Origin: RGIG1681 sp045657465
Lineage (GTDB): Bacteria > Bacillota > Clostridia > Christensenellales > UBA1242
DNA: 36,941 nucleotides
Direction: 5' to 3'
NCBI GenBank assembly: GCA_045657465.1
Contig: JAZOTD010000021.1
Location: 1-36,941 of the forward strand
In this document: one piece after another, positions 7,890 to 15,945 of the stretch
How positions within the stretch are numbered: position 1 is the first letter of the stretch
Layout of the letters: every line of letters begins with the position of its first letter
Made by a program: the position numbers and the translations under genes
The notes under the pieces: generated by a model
Seen by the model: the letters and a program-made list of their open reading frames with translations, nothing else
What the model was told of the DNA's origin: nothing
The model's database searches: none

Positions 7890-8534
7890 ATGGAAAAGAT
7901 TTTTAGCGAACTTGCTAATCCTGAATTATACAAACATATTCTAGTTTCACTTCAAAATGTTATAACAGGGTTTACTATTGCATTTGTTTTGGCACTGTTT
8001 ATTGCACTTTTGATTTATGAAGTAAAGTTTTTAGATAAGATTGTTTATCCTATTATTGAAATTTTGAGACCGATTCCAAACGCGGGCTGGGTTCCGCTTG
8101 CAATTTTGTTTAGTGCAACAATTGAGCAAAGCATTATATTCATCACATTTATTGGTGCGTTCTTTCCTGCATTTATCACGATTTACAGGGCACTTAAAGG
8201 GTTTCCGTCACATTATTTAAATATTATCAAATTAAACAAGTTAAATTTGTGGGATAAATATGTAAAAATTATTTTGCCTGCAATTATGGCTCAAATCTTT
8301 ACTGCGATGATGCTTGGCATCAGCGGTGCATGGCTTAGTGTTATTATGGCGGAGATGATTAGTGGCAAGGCTGGTATTGGATATTATACTTGGAAAAACT
8401 ATACACTTTTAAACTATGAACTTGTTGTTTTGGGTGTGGTTATAATGGGGCTATTAGGAGCACTTTTCTCACTCATTATCTCGCTTATTTCTAAACGAGT
8501 AGTATTTTGGACTAGGAGGGAAAAAGATGCCTAA
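7890..8534 (+). CDS. ABC transporter permease, SsuC/TauC-like
   Basis: A 214-aa membrane protein of the BPD-transporter inner-membrane class with about five to six hydrophobic helices. The segment PIIEILRPIPNAGWVPLAILF and the later GISGAWLSVIMAEMISGKAGIGYYTWKNY match the cytoplasmic coupling region of NitT/TauT permeases. An earlier in-frame ATG exists, but GAGGAGGTG lies just before the ATG at 7890, which is one base after the previous stop. It is shorter than the ~250-aa norm and lacks a long N-terminal extension. It overlaps the ATPase gene by 8 bases. Confidence 0.85.
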   Translation: MEKIFSELANPELYKHILVSLQNVITGFTIAFVLALFIALLIYEVKFLDKIVYPIIEILRPIPNAGWVPLAILFSATIEQSIIFITFIGAFFPAFITIYRALKGFPSHYLNIIKLNKLNLWDKYVKIILPAIMAQIFTAMMLGISGAWLSVIMAEMISGKAGIGYYTWKNYTLLNYELVVLGVVIMGLLGALFSLIISLISKRVVFWTRREKDA

Positions 8535-9279
8535 CAAATATTCTATCGTAGTTAAAAATCTTAGCAAAAAATATGACAACAAAGAACAAAAAGAGAAAGT
8601 TGTTTTTGATGGGTTTAATGCAGAATTTGAAAAAGGAAAGGTTCATTGTTTGCTCGGTGCTAGCGGAAGTGGAAAAAGCACGCTGCTTAGAATTGTTGCA
8701 GACCTTGAAAAATATGACGCAGGTGAAGTGGTTTTTGATGAAGAGAAAAATTCGCTAGCAATGATTTTTCAAGAAAACAATCTGCTTCCATGGCTGACAG
8801 TTTATAAAAACATTTTGTTTAGCTACAAATCATGGCTCAAATCTCAAAAGATAAAATGTGAAAAAGCGGTTGCTGAAAAAATTATCACTGAACTTTTGGA
8901 AAAGTATGATTTGTTGCAATTTAAAAATTATTATCCATTTGAGCTTTCGGGTGGTTTGAAACAAAAGGTAACGCTTGTTAAAACACTTATTACAAAACCA
9001 GATATTGTGCTTTTAGATGAAGCTTTTTCTGCACTTGATTTTATGTCTAAAGATATGATTCATGAAATCTTCTTAAGTGAATTTGCGAAACGTCAATTTA
9101 CAACTATTTTGTCAACGCATGACATTCATGAAGCTATTGAACTTGGTGATTATATTCATTTAATCAATAAAAACAATTATTACAAAATAAAAAATACACT
9201 TAAAGTCCCGAGAAAAGATGATGAAAACTTTGATGAGTTTTTAAAGTTGATTACTGAAAAATATAAACAAGGAGACTAA
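8527..9279 (+). CDS. ABC transporter ATP-binding protein, SsuB/TauB-like
   Basis: A 250-aa ATPase. Walker A GASGSGKST is at 44-52, the Q-loop is in MIFQENNLLPWLTVYKN, the signature is LSGGLKQK (the usual Q after GG is L), Walker B is IVLLDEAFSALD, and the H-loop is STHDIHEA. The QENNLLPWLTV string is typical of nitrate/taurine/sulfonate importers. It energises the permease encoded just upstream. Ribosome site AGGAGGG sits inside the permease end, so the genes are coupled. The PEP-synthase-like gene starts only 5 bases after its stop, which ties transport to the later enzymes. Confidence 0.9.
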   Translation: MPNKYSIVVKNLSKKYDNKEQKEKVVFDGFNAEFEKGKVHCLLGASGSGKSTLLRIVADLEKYDAGEVVFDEEKNSLAMIFQENNLLPWLTVYKNILFSYKSWLKSQKIKCEKAVAEKIITELLEKYDLLQFKNYYPFELSGGLKQKVTLVKTLITKPDIVLLDEAFSALDFMSKDMIHEIFLSEFAKRQFTTILSTHDIHEAIELGDYIHLINKNNYYKIKNTLKVPRKDDENFDEFLKLITEKYKQGD

Positions 9280-9284
9280 TAATA

Positions 9285-11594
9285 ATGTATATTTTAACCC
9301 AAGATGTTTCAAAGTGGAAACAAATTAATTTTAGAAACATTGATTCAATGTTGTCAGTTCAATTTTTGTATGATTTATATGACCAATATGATGCAAAAAT
9401 TAACTGGTTTAGATTTAAAAATGTTTGTTTATTTTATCAAGATGACAAGCTTTGGTCATACACTCCAAAAAATGATTGGGAAAAAGCACTTGACAATATT
9501 GCTGACCAATTCAAAAATCCTGAAAAATTTAGCAATCCTGAAATAATTGATAATTGCTATAACTATTGCAAGATTGAAAAGAAATTGTTAAAGAAATTGC
9601 TTGCAGATATTGATAAAATGGATTTAGAAAAGTTGTCAAATGAAGAGCTTTATAACTTGCTTTTCAAGTGGTATCAAACCACATTAAATCAAATTTATTA
9701 TATCAATGTTGCACCTGTTGAACTTGGGCTTCAAAGAGCCATTAAACAACTATCAGAAAAAGCTAATGTTTCAACAGAGGATATGGGTGTGCTTTATTCT
9801 CTTGAAGATAACACAGAAGTTTTGAAAGAAGAGTTGGCATTGCTTAAAACATTAGCAAAAAATAATTATAAATATACAAACAAAATTTTAAATGAACATC
9901 TAAAAGAGTTTAAACATCTTACTGTTGGATATGGCAGCAGTGAAATGGATTTGGAAACTGTTAAAGCCAGATTTGACAATGCTGTGAGCATGGGCAAAGA
10001 TGCAATTGATAGTCGCATTAAAACCATTGAAGCATATCCAGAAGAAATTTTGAAACGTAAAGTTGTTTCAAGAAAAAACATTGAAGACAAACATCTTGTT
10101 GGGCTTTATGACCTTGCTGCAAAAATGGGATTGCTTAGAGACCAAAACAAAGCATTCTTGGGCAAATCGGTTACTTATCGCAACCGCATTATGGAAGTGA
10201 TTGCTAAAAAGAATAACATGGTGCGTGAAGATTTTAAATATTACATGATGGACGACATGAAAGCATTTTTGTGCTATGGAGAAAAACTTGACGAGGCAGA
10301 AATTGCAAGAAGGGCAGAAGGGGTCTATATTTCACATGTTTCAATGCTTTATTCTGGTGCTGACTCAAGAGAAAATTATTATAGAGCAGTTAAGTCTGAT
10401 GAAAACGAAACTGTTTCAATTGAAGATGTTAAAGGAATATGTGCATCTCCTGGACATGCAAAAGGGATCGCAAAAGTTTGTTTGACATTTGAGGAATGCA
10501 ATAAGTTAAAAGACAATGAGGTTTTGGTTACTTATGGAACTGATTTCAATTTCCTAAACGCAATGGTTAAATCAGCAGCAATTGTGACTGAAGAAGGTGG
10601 AATTTTAAGTCACGCTTCTGTTATCAGCAGAGAGTTGAAAAAACCTTGTGTTATTGGATTTAAAGGTGCAACAAAACTTATTGAAGATGGTGATGAAATT
10701 GAAGTTGATGCATCAAATGCAACTGTTAAAATTTTGAAAAAAGCTCACAAAAAATCCATCAAAAAAGTTGAACTTGTTGGTGTTCATGACATGAAAGAAA
10801 AACTTGAAGCTGATGAAATTGGAAATAAGGCATATAACTTAAATGTGTTGTCATCAAATGGGTTTAATATTCCAAAGGCTTACACACTTGGTGTTTCTTT
10901 CTTTAAAGATGTGCTTAAAAAGAACGACAAATATGATGAATATATTGACTATGTAATGAACATTCGTGAATGTGAAGAACAAGTTTATGAACTTATTGAC
11001 AGCTTGGTTTATCCAACTGAAGAGATTGCAAGTTTGTTAGATTTTGAACATAACACTTATGCAGTGCGCAGCAGTTCGCTTTGTGAAGATGGCTTTAACA
11101 AATCATTTGCAGGTCAATTTGTCACAGAACTTTTCTGCAACTCTATTGAGTTTGTTATGAAGAGCATTAAGACTTGTTGGAAGTCATTCCTTAACAAAAA
11201 TCTAGAAGTTTATGCAGGCGATGAAAAAAATTGTTTTGGTGCAATTGTTATTCAAAAAATGGTTACTGCAAATTATTCTGGAGTTTTGTTTACAAAAGAC
11301 CCTGTGTCTGGTGAAAACAAAATGATTGTTGAATGCTGTGAAGGTGTTGCTGCAAAACTTGTTGACAACAAGGTTGACCCAAGCAGATTCTATGTTGACA
11401 AAGAAACATTTAAGATTATTGAAAAAGAAAATGATATAAATATCCCTGAAAAATATATAATAAAGCTTGCTAAAGTAAGTGAGAAAATTCAAAAAGTTTA
11501 TGGCGTTGAAGTTGATATTGAATGGGCTGTTGAAAATGGCGAATTATTCATTATTCAATGCAGACCAATAACAACATTCAATGCAGATTTATAA
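9285..11594 (+). CDS. PEP-synthase/rifampin-phosphotransferase-like enzyme, permuted
   Basis: A 769-aa phosphohistidine enzyme. Residues 1 to ~375 are a helical region without clear motifs. About 385-485 is the PEP-utilising mobile domain (ICASPGHAKGIAKV; catalytic His443 in EEGGILSHASVISRELKKPCVIG). About 505-769 is the ATP-grasp domain (IGNKAYNLNVLSSNGF; YAVRSSSLCEDG; SGVLFTKDPVSGENK; final IQCRPITT). PEP synthase and rifampin phosphotransferase (Rph) carry the ATP domain first, so the order here is rotated. The chemistry would be ATP to phospho-His to an acceptor, giving AMP and phosphate. The acceptor is probably set by the N-terminal part and is unknown. It lies in the importer operon, ahead of a FusB-like gene. 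Confidence 0.75.
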   Translation: MYILTQDVSKWKQINFRNIDSMLSVQFLYDLYDQYDAKINWFRFKNVCLFYQDDKLWSYTPKNDWEKALDNIADQFKNPEKFSNPEIIDNCYNYCKIEKKLLKKLLADIDKMDLEKLSNEELYNLLFKWYQTTLNQIYYINVAPVELGLQRAIKQLSEKANVSTEDMGVLYSLEDNTEVLKEELALLKTLAKNNYKYTNKILNEHLKEFKHLTVGYGSSEMDLETVKARFDNAVSMGKDAIDSRIKTIEAYPEEILKRKVVSRKNIEDKHLVGLYDLAAKMGLLRDQNKAFLGKSVTYRNRIMEVIAKKNNMVREDFKYYMMDDMKAFLCYGEKLDEAEIARRAEGVYISHVSMLYSGADSRENYYRAVKSDENETVSIEDVKGICASPGHAKGIAKVCLTFEECNKLKDNEVLVTYGTDFNFLNAMVKSAAIVTEEGGILSHASVISRELKKPCVIGFKGATKLIEDGDEIEVDASNATVKILKKAHKKSIKKVELVGVHDMKEKLEADEIGNKAYNLNVLSSNGFNIPKAYTLGVSFFKDVLKKNDKYDEYIDYVMNIRECEEQVYELIDSLVYPTEEIASLLDFEHNTYAVRSSSLCEDGFNKSFAGQFVTELFCNSIEFVMKSIKTCWKSFLNKNLEVYAGDEKNCFGAIVIQKMVTANYSGVLFTKDPVSGENKMIVECCEGVAAKLVDNKVDPSRFYVDKETFKIIEKENDINIPEKYIIKLAKVSEKIQKVYGVEVDIEWAVENGELFIIQCRPITTFNADL

Positions 11595-11620
11595 ACTAAA
11601 AATTTAAGGAGGGGCATATC

Positions 11621-12823
11621 ATGACAAAGATATTTAAACCTTATCACTTAGAGATTCAAGGAATTGACAAAAATTTGTTTCTAAGTGACCCATTTTATAG
11701 ACAAAAGGCAGAAAAAATCGATTTTGATGGGCTTATTAGAGAATTTAAAATTGAAGCACAAAATCAAGTTGATTATGTTTCACTTGCTCCAAAATTCAAA
11801 CCACATTCAGACCACGAGTTAATGATTCAATCAACAGACAAAATTGTGAAGAGTGCATCAACTGCGCTTGCAACCGAAACTATTCATAAGATTTTAGATG
11901 TGGGGTATAGGTTTGTTGATTTTTTAAGTGATCCTGACATTGTTAGAAATTTTGGGCTTGATGACGGATATATGTACTTGGTTTACAACTATGACGAATT
12001 TACAACCGACAGAACAAGTGGAATGAGCAAAAAACCATTCCATTTACATATGAATTCGTGGAAAAAAGATACTTTGAAGCGAATTTCACCAGTTGAACAA
12101 GATAAAGTTTCGCCATATTATTATCAATCAATTATAGACCCAATTTTTGACATTACTCAAATACTTGCTAATGATGCGCTTGCATGTGAAGAACTTAAGC
12201 CATATTTAGCGGAAAGTAAAGTTCATAATGACAAGATTGGTTATGCTTCAGTTTTTGAAGTTAAGGGTGGTTGGAAGACTTTGCAAGACAGAGATTTTGC
12301 GCATATTCTTCAAATTATTCACAAAAGACTTGAAAATAGGTATGTTGAACTGCTAGAATGTTTTACAGGAATGACTACTATTCCTGATGAATATACAAGA
12401 CATCAGGTGCTTCCTGACGAACAAGTAATTTTCAATATTCAAGAATCAAATATTCCAGAGTCAACAAAAGCTGCAATCTTGAACAAGGTTGGCAAGATTC
12501 GTTCAGTTACAAATGAACAATTTGACCAGTGGAGAAAGAATGGTGAAAAAGATTTGATTGACACTCTGGTTTCGCTCAGGTGGCTTGCATATTCGGTTGG
12601 GTTCTTTTCAGACAATTATTTAAACTGCGAATTTGCAGTTAAAGACCAGCCAATGTATATCAATGTTACTCCAAGATTGTTTACAAAGATTGGAGGTGCT
12701 AGCATTATGAACTTTCCAGAACACCCACTCGTTAAACTTGACAAGGGAAATGGTGAAGTTACAAAAGAACAGTTTGCAGAAAAATCACAATTCCACAAAG
12801 AGTTTGCAAAAACTTTAGAATAG
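11621..12823 (+). CDS. Unrecognised 400-aa protein with HLHMN motif
   Basis: I do not recognise this family. It is soluble, with no signal or membrane segment. A middle segment reads GYMYLVYNYDEF ... KKPFHLHMNSWKKD (around residues 130-150), a H-x-H-x-N group that faintly recalls the histidine triad of HIT/GalT nucleotidyl proteins. Later come RHQVLPDEQVIFNIQESNIP and MYINVTPRLFTKIGGASIMNFPEHPL. Ribosome site AAGGAGGGG precedes the ATG. It lies 26 bases after the phosphotransferase and 12 bases before the FusB-like gene, so it belongs to the same operon and probably the same process. A nucleotidyl- or phosphate-transfer role is a weak inference from the HxH group and its neighbours. Confidence 0.7.
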   Translation: MTKIFKPYHLEIQGIDKNLFLSDPFYRQKAEKIDFDGLIREFKIEAQNQVDYVSLAPKFKPHSDHELMIQSTDKIVKSASTALATETIHKILDVGYRFVDFLSDPDIVRNFGLDDGYMYLVYNYDEFTTDRTSGMSKKPFHLHMNSWKKDTLKRISPVEQDKVSPYYYQSIIDPIFDITQILANDALACEELKPYLAESKVHNDKIGYASVFEVKGGWKTLQDRDFAHILQIIHKRLENRYVELLECFTGMTTIPDEYTRHQVLPDEQVIFNIQESNIPESTKAAILNKVGKIRSVTNEQFDQWRKNGEKDLIDTLVSLRWLAYSVGFFSDNYLNCEFAVKDQPMYINVTPRLFTKIGGASIMNFPEHPLVKLDKGNGEVTKEQFAEKSQFHKEFAKTLE

Positions 12824-12835
12824 GAGGGATTAAAA

Positions 12836-13534
12836 ATGTTAAAAGTTAACAATTTACAATTAAACCTTATAAGAAAAGGCATCTTTCGTCTTCGTGATTG
12901 CTATAGACAATCAAATGACTCAAACATTAGAAATTCTGTTAAAGAGATGGTTTTTTATGAATTAAGCGAAGGTGTTGATGGGTTTATGGATTTGTTTTAT
13001 GACAAGTTCAATGCCTGCAAAATGGATTCACTTGCTTCAGTTGAAGACTTGGCAGAAGATATTTTAAAGAGTCTTGATGTTGAGAAAATGCCAAAAATTG
13101 ACATGGCAACTGCAAAAAAACTTTTCAAGAAAATGCAAGAAAAAGATTTGCGTTCAGTGGTTGCTGGTTATAACAAAGCAGTTGAAAGCGGAAACATGTC
13201 TTATTATTCTCAAACGATAGACAATAATCGTGTTTTCTTGTATTATGATAATGGACAGTTTGATGGTGCTGTTTGTTCAGTTTCTAGAAATGATAAAGGC
13301 AGAGAAATTGATTGTCATTTCTGTCATTTCTTTAGAAGAGCAGATGATATTGAATATATTACAAAAGTTGAGAAGGGTAAAAAGGGCAACTACACTTCAA
13401 GAACAGTGACATGTTGTTCAGATCATGAAATGTGCAATGATGCAATCTTATCACTTGAACCATTAAAAGATTTTTTGCAAACAAGGAGAAAAGAGAATGA
13501 AAGAGATTCCAATTCAACTCAATACGGAGAGTGA
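12836..13534 (+). CDS. FusB/FBP-like EF-G-binding protein
   Basis: A 232-aa protein that fits the two-part FusB family (fusidic-acid resistance EF-G-binding proteins, ~213 aa). An N-terminal helical bundle includes NLIRKGIFRLRDCYRQSND and AKKLFKKMQEKDLR. A mid segment NNRVFLYYDNGQFDGAVCSVS precedes a C-terminal four-Cys zinc finger CHFC ... TCCSDHEMCNDAI, followed by a short final helix. FusB proteins bind elongation factor G and help it leave the ribosome, which confers resistance to fusidic acid. The fold assignment rests on motif order and the C-x2-C / D-x3-CN pattern. That this copy gives resistance is not shown. It overlaps the HIT gene by 38 bases. Confidence 0.72.
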   Translation: MLKVNNLQLNLIRKGIFRLRDCYRQSNDSNIRNSVKEMVFYELSEGVDGFMDLFYDKFNACKMDSLASVEDLAEDILKSLDVEKMPKIDMATAKKLFKKMQEKDLRSVVAGYNKAVESGNMSYYSQTIDNNRVFLYYDNGQFDGAVCSVSRNDKGREIDCHFCHFFRRADDIEYITKVEKGKKGNYTSRTVTCCSDHEMCNDAILSLEPLKDFLQTRRKENERDSNSTQYGE

Positions 13535-13904
13535 TGATCCAACCTTTGAAAATGACACAATGGTTGCGGTTAGATCAAACAATTTGAAACACAACACCTT
13601 GATTGGTTCATATGTAATCATTCCAAAGTCAGAAGTGGGTTCACCTTTTGAACTTTCTGACAAAGAATGGGAAGATTCAAAAAAACTCATGCTTGAACTC
13701 AAGGCATATTTAGACAAAAAATATAAACCAGACGGTTATAACATCGGTTGGAATGTTGGCAAGGTGGCTGGTCAAGAAGTGGCTCATGCACACATGCATG
13801 TTATTCCAAGATATGCAGATGAACCACTTGCTGGCAGGGGACTTAGATATTGGTTTAAACAACCAGAAAATATCAGAGCTTCACTTAGAGATGATAACAA
13901 ATAA
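13497..13904 (+). CDS. HIT family nucleotide hydrolase
   Basis: A 135-aa histidine-triad protein. The triad motif HAHMHVIPRY is at about 99-108, preceded by GYNIGWNVGKVAGQEVAHAH, both diagnostic. HIT/HINT proteins cleave nucleoside phosphoramidates, Ap4A or adenylated compounds to give AMP. The start ATG lies inside the FusB-like gene with AGGAGAAAAG before it. It is the last gene of the operon and a terminator follows at once. Its presence fits an operon that makes or clears a nucleotidylated intermediate, but the substrate is unknown. Confidence 0.9.
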   Translation: MKEIPIQLNTESDDPTFENDTMVAVRSNNLKHNTLIGSYVIIPKSEVGSPFELSDKEWEDSKKLMLELKAYLDKKYKPDGYNIGWNVGKVAGQEVAHAHMHVIPRYADEPLAGRGLRYWFKQPENIRASLRDDNK

Positions 13905-13929
13905 AAAACTCGGCAGTTGCCGAGTTTTT
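13905..13929 (+). terminator. Terminator of importer/phosphotransferase operon
   Basis: AAAACTCGGC pairs with GCCGAGTTTT around the loop AGTT, starting directly after the HIT stop codon. Confidence 0.88.
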
Positions 13930-13950
13930 GTTTTGCTTTATGTTATTTTA

Positions 13951-13979
13951 TTAGACATTTTTAATTTTGTTGTTATAAT
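13951..13979 (+). promoter_or_regulatory. Promoter for flavin reductase/rubredoxin gene
   Basis: TTAGAC, 17-bp spacer, perfect TATAAT, ending 37 bases before the ATG at 14017. Confidence 0.7.
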
Positions 13980-14016
13980 TTATCGTAATAGTAAATTAAA
14001 AAAATAGGAGTGAGTT

Positions 14017-14730
14017 ATGAAAGCGATTTATAATATTCCTTATGGTGTTTATGTTTTGACAGCAAAAGACAAAAAACAAAACGGTTGCATCATCAACACA
14101 TTATGTCAAGTTACATCTTCACCATGCAAGATTTCAGTGACTGTAAACAAAGAAAATTATACAACAGAAATTATTGAAAAAACAGGTGAGTTTAATGTTT
14201 CTATTTTAGACATGACAACCAGCTTTGATATCATTAAACACTTTGGTTTTCAAAGTGGAAGAAATGTTAACAAATTTGATGATTTTGCAGATTTTAAACT
14301 TGCAAAAAATGGCATTGCCTATATAACTTCACACGCAAATTCATATTTGTCTGCAAAAGTAACAGCAAAATATGATGTTGGCACGCATATTACTTTTGTT
14401 GCAGAAGTTGTTGAAGATGTTGTGTTAAATAACAATGAGTCGCTCTTATATTCATATTATCAATCAAATATAAAACCAAAAGCACCAAACCAAAAGAAAA
14501 CAGTTTGGGTTTGTAAGATTTGCGGATATGTTTATCAAGGCGAAGAAATTCCTGAAGACTTTATTTGTCCAATATGCAAACATGGTGTGGAAGATTTTGA
14601 GAAACAAGAACCAGCAGAAGAAAAACCAACCTTAAACAAGTTTGTTTGCCCAATTTGCGGTTATTCTGCAGAAAGCGATAAAGAAGAGCTTATGTGCCCA
14701 ATTTGTGGCGTAAAAATGAATAAAGTTTGA
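14017..14730 (+). CDS. Flavin reductase-rubredoxin fusion (Hrb-like)
   Basis: A 237-aa protein in three parts. Residues 1 to ~155 are a flavin reductase/flavoredoxin FMN domain (YNIPYGVYVLTAKD, INTLCQVTSSPCKISVTVNKENYT, GEFNVSIL). About 165-200 is a rubredoxin domain with CKICGYVYQGE and CPIC iron ligands. About 208-237 is a second four-Cys knuckle, CPICGY ... CPICG. The first two parts match high-molecular-weight rubredoxin, which passes NAD(P)H electrons to flavodiiron proteins that reduce O2 or NO in anaerobes. The extra C-terminal Cys4 site is unusual and could bind iron or zinc. Ribosome site TAGGAGTGAG precedes the ATG. Confidence 0.85.
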   Translation: MKAIYNIPYGVYVLTAKDKKQNGCIINTLCQVTSSPCKISVTVNKENYTTEIIEKTGEFNVSILDMTTSFDIIKHFGFQSGRNVNKFDDFADFKLAKNGIAYITSHANSYLSAKVTAKYDVGTHITFVAEVVEDVVLNNNESLLYSYYQSNIKPKAPNQKKTVWVCKICGYVYQGEEIPEDFICPICKHGVEDFEKQEPAEEKPTLNKFVCPICGYSAESDKEELMCPICGVKMNKV

Positions 14731-14776
14731 CACTTTGAAGCATGAAAGTTTTAGATGAATAAGATTAGGAAAGAAA

Positions 14777-15421
14777 ATGGATAAAGCAAAAGTAATAATT
14801 TTAGATTTTGATGGAACCGTGTATTCAGGAGAACATGTTTTTGACGAAATTGAAGGCTCGGTTATGTCGCACAAGCGGGAGTTTTTATGCTGGCTTAGTG
14901 ATGACGAATATGAGATGATTGAAAGAGAAAATCCAGAGTGGAAAACCATTTATTGGGGTTCAGAAGTTGCAAAGTTTATTTATGGATTAAGAAAAAAATA
15001 TCCAGCGCTTAAAATTTCTATGAATGAGTTTTGGAACTGGCAAAATGAAAAGCCTTATCCACTTGTTTTAGAAGGCATAAACACTGTTGATAAAAACCTT
15101 TTGAAAAAATTGTGTGAAAAATATCCTGTTTATATTGTCAGCAATTCATCGCCAACGCATGTGTTGCACTATATGAAAGTTTTTGGATATGACCCAGCGT
15201 GGTTTGTAAAAATTATAAGCAATAAGTTTACAATAAAAGATTTTACAAAAGGGCATTATTATAAATCAATTATGCAAAAAGAAAACTGCAAGCCAAGAGA
15301 AGTGTTTGTGTTTGGCGACAGCAGACGCAGTGACCTTGCACCTGCAAAACTGCTCGATATGCCAGCGTTCCACATAAAGCAAACGATTGAGCTTGAAGAT
15401 TGTATTAAAAAATTAATATAA
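14777..15421 (+). CDS. HAD-superfamily hydrolase
   Basis: A 214-aa phosphatase-type protein. Motif I is ILDFDGTVY (D10 and D12), motif II is YIVSNSS, the conserved Lys lies in the central TKGHYYKSI segment, and motif III/IV is VFVFGDSRRSDLAPAK. These give the standard Asp-phosphate chemistry. The cap region between ~25 and 100 is rich in Trp and aromatic residues. Substrate unknown. It follows the rubredoxin gene by 46 bases with an AGGAAAG ribosome site and no terminator between, so the two may be cotranscribed. Confidence 0.85.
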   Translation: MDKAKVIILDFDGTVYSGEHVFDEIEGSVMSHKREFLCWLSDDEYEMIERENPEWKTIYWGSEVAKFIYGLRKKYPALKISMNEFWNWQNEKPYPLVLEGINTVDKNLLKKLCEKYPVYIVSNSSPTHVLHYMKVFGYDPAWFVKIISNKFTIKDFTKGHYYKSIMQKENCKPREVFVFGDSRRSDLAPAKLLDMPAFHIKQTIELEDCIKKLI

Positions 15422-15450
15422 AAAACACCACAATCTGTGGTGTTTTTATT
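15421..15450 (+). terminator. Terminator after HAD hydrolase
   Basis: AAAAACACCACA and TGTGGTGTTTTT form a 12-bp stem with loop ATC, directly at the stop codon. Confidence 0.88.
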
Positions 15451-15520
15451 TTGCATTTTTAAGTCCGTTTTTTTGGATTTATGTTTTGTTATGATATGAG
15501 TGTAAAAAGGAGGAAACATT

Positions 15521-15622
15521 ATGGGTATTATTGATTTGATTATGGGTTGGGGAGTTGTTAGTGAAGAAACTCCTATTGCTGAAGCTGAATATGCATCACT
15601 TTCAAGTAATGAAAAAAAATAA
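15521..15622 (+). CDS. Small 33-aa protein, unknown
   Basis: A very short ORF with an excellent ribosome site (AAAAGGAGG, 7 bases before the ATG). It encodes a hydrophobic N-terminus, MGIIDLIMGWGVV, followed by an acidic, polar tail ending in EKK. The amphipathic head could sit on a membrane. I do not recognise it. It sits between two terminators with the next small ORF, and has a TATGAT -10-like box about 25 bases upstream. That it is translated is supported mainly by the ribosome site. Confidence 0.5.
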   Translation: MGIIDLIMGWGVVSEETPIAEAEYASLSSNEKK

Positions 15623-15635
15623 AGTTGGTGAAACT

Positions 15636-15857
15636 ATGAAAGGTTTTGATTGTGAAAATATGGTAAGTCTTCTCGTTGAGTTTAATAAAGGCAGCATGGC
15701 TTATGAAATGTCTGTCGGTGATGCGGTAATAAAAGGGCTTTGTGCGGGCAGGTTGAATGTGTTTCATAGACGCATTTTGAAAAAACTGCTTTCTTTAAAA
15801 AATATCAATGATTCGGGCATTAAATTTAGAAAGGTGGTTGCTAGAATTTTTGCTTAA
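15636..15857 (+). CDS. Small basic 73-aa protein, unknown
   Basis: Encodes MKGFDCENMVSLLVEFNKG and a strongly basic C-terminal half (RLNVFHRRILKKLLSLKN, then FRKVVARIFA). No known domain. GGTG lies 5 bases before this ATG; an in-frame ATG at 15609 overlaps the end of the 33-aa ORF but lacks a ribosome site. Close spacing to the 33-aa gene and a shared terminator suggest a two-gene unit. The mostly helical, basic tail could bind nucleic acid or membrane. Confidence 0.5.
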   Translation: MKGFDCENMVSLLVEFNKGSMAYEMSVGDAVIKGLCAGRLNVFHRRILKKLLSLKNINDSGIKFRKVVARIFA

Positions 15858-15874
15858 AACATAGATTAAATATT

Positions 15875-15902
15875 AAAAAGGGGATTTAAAATCCTTTTTT
15901 TT
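15875..15902 (+). terminator. Terminator after small-gene pair
   Basis: AAAAAGGGGATTT and AAATCC-T8 form a short stem with a U run. The hairpin is weak but well placed. Confidence 0.55.
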
Positions 15903-15945
15903 GGACGCAAAATGTAATATAATGTCATTATAGAAAGGTGATTTT

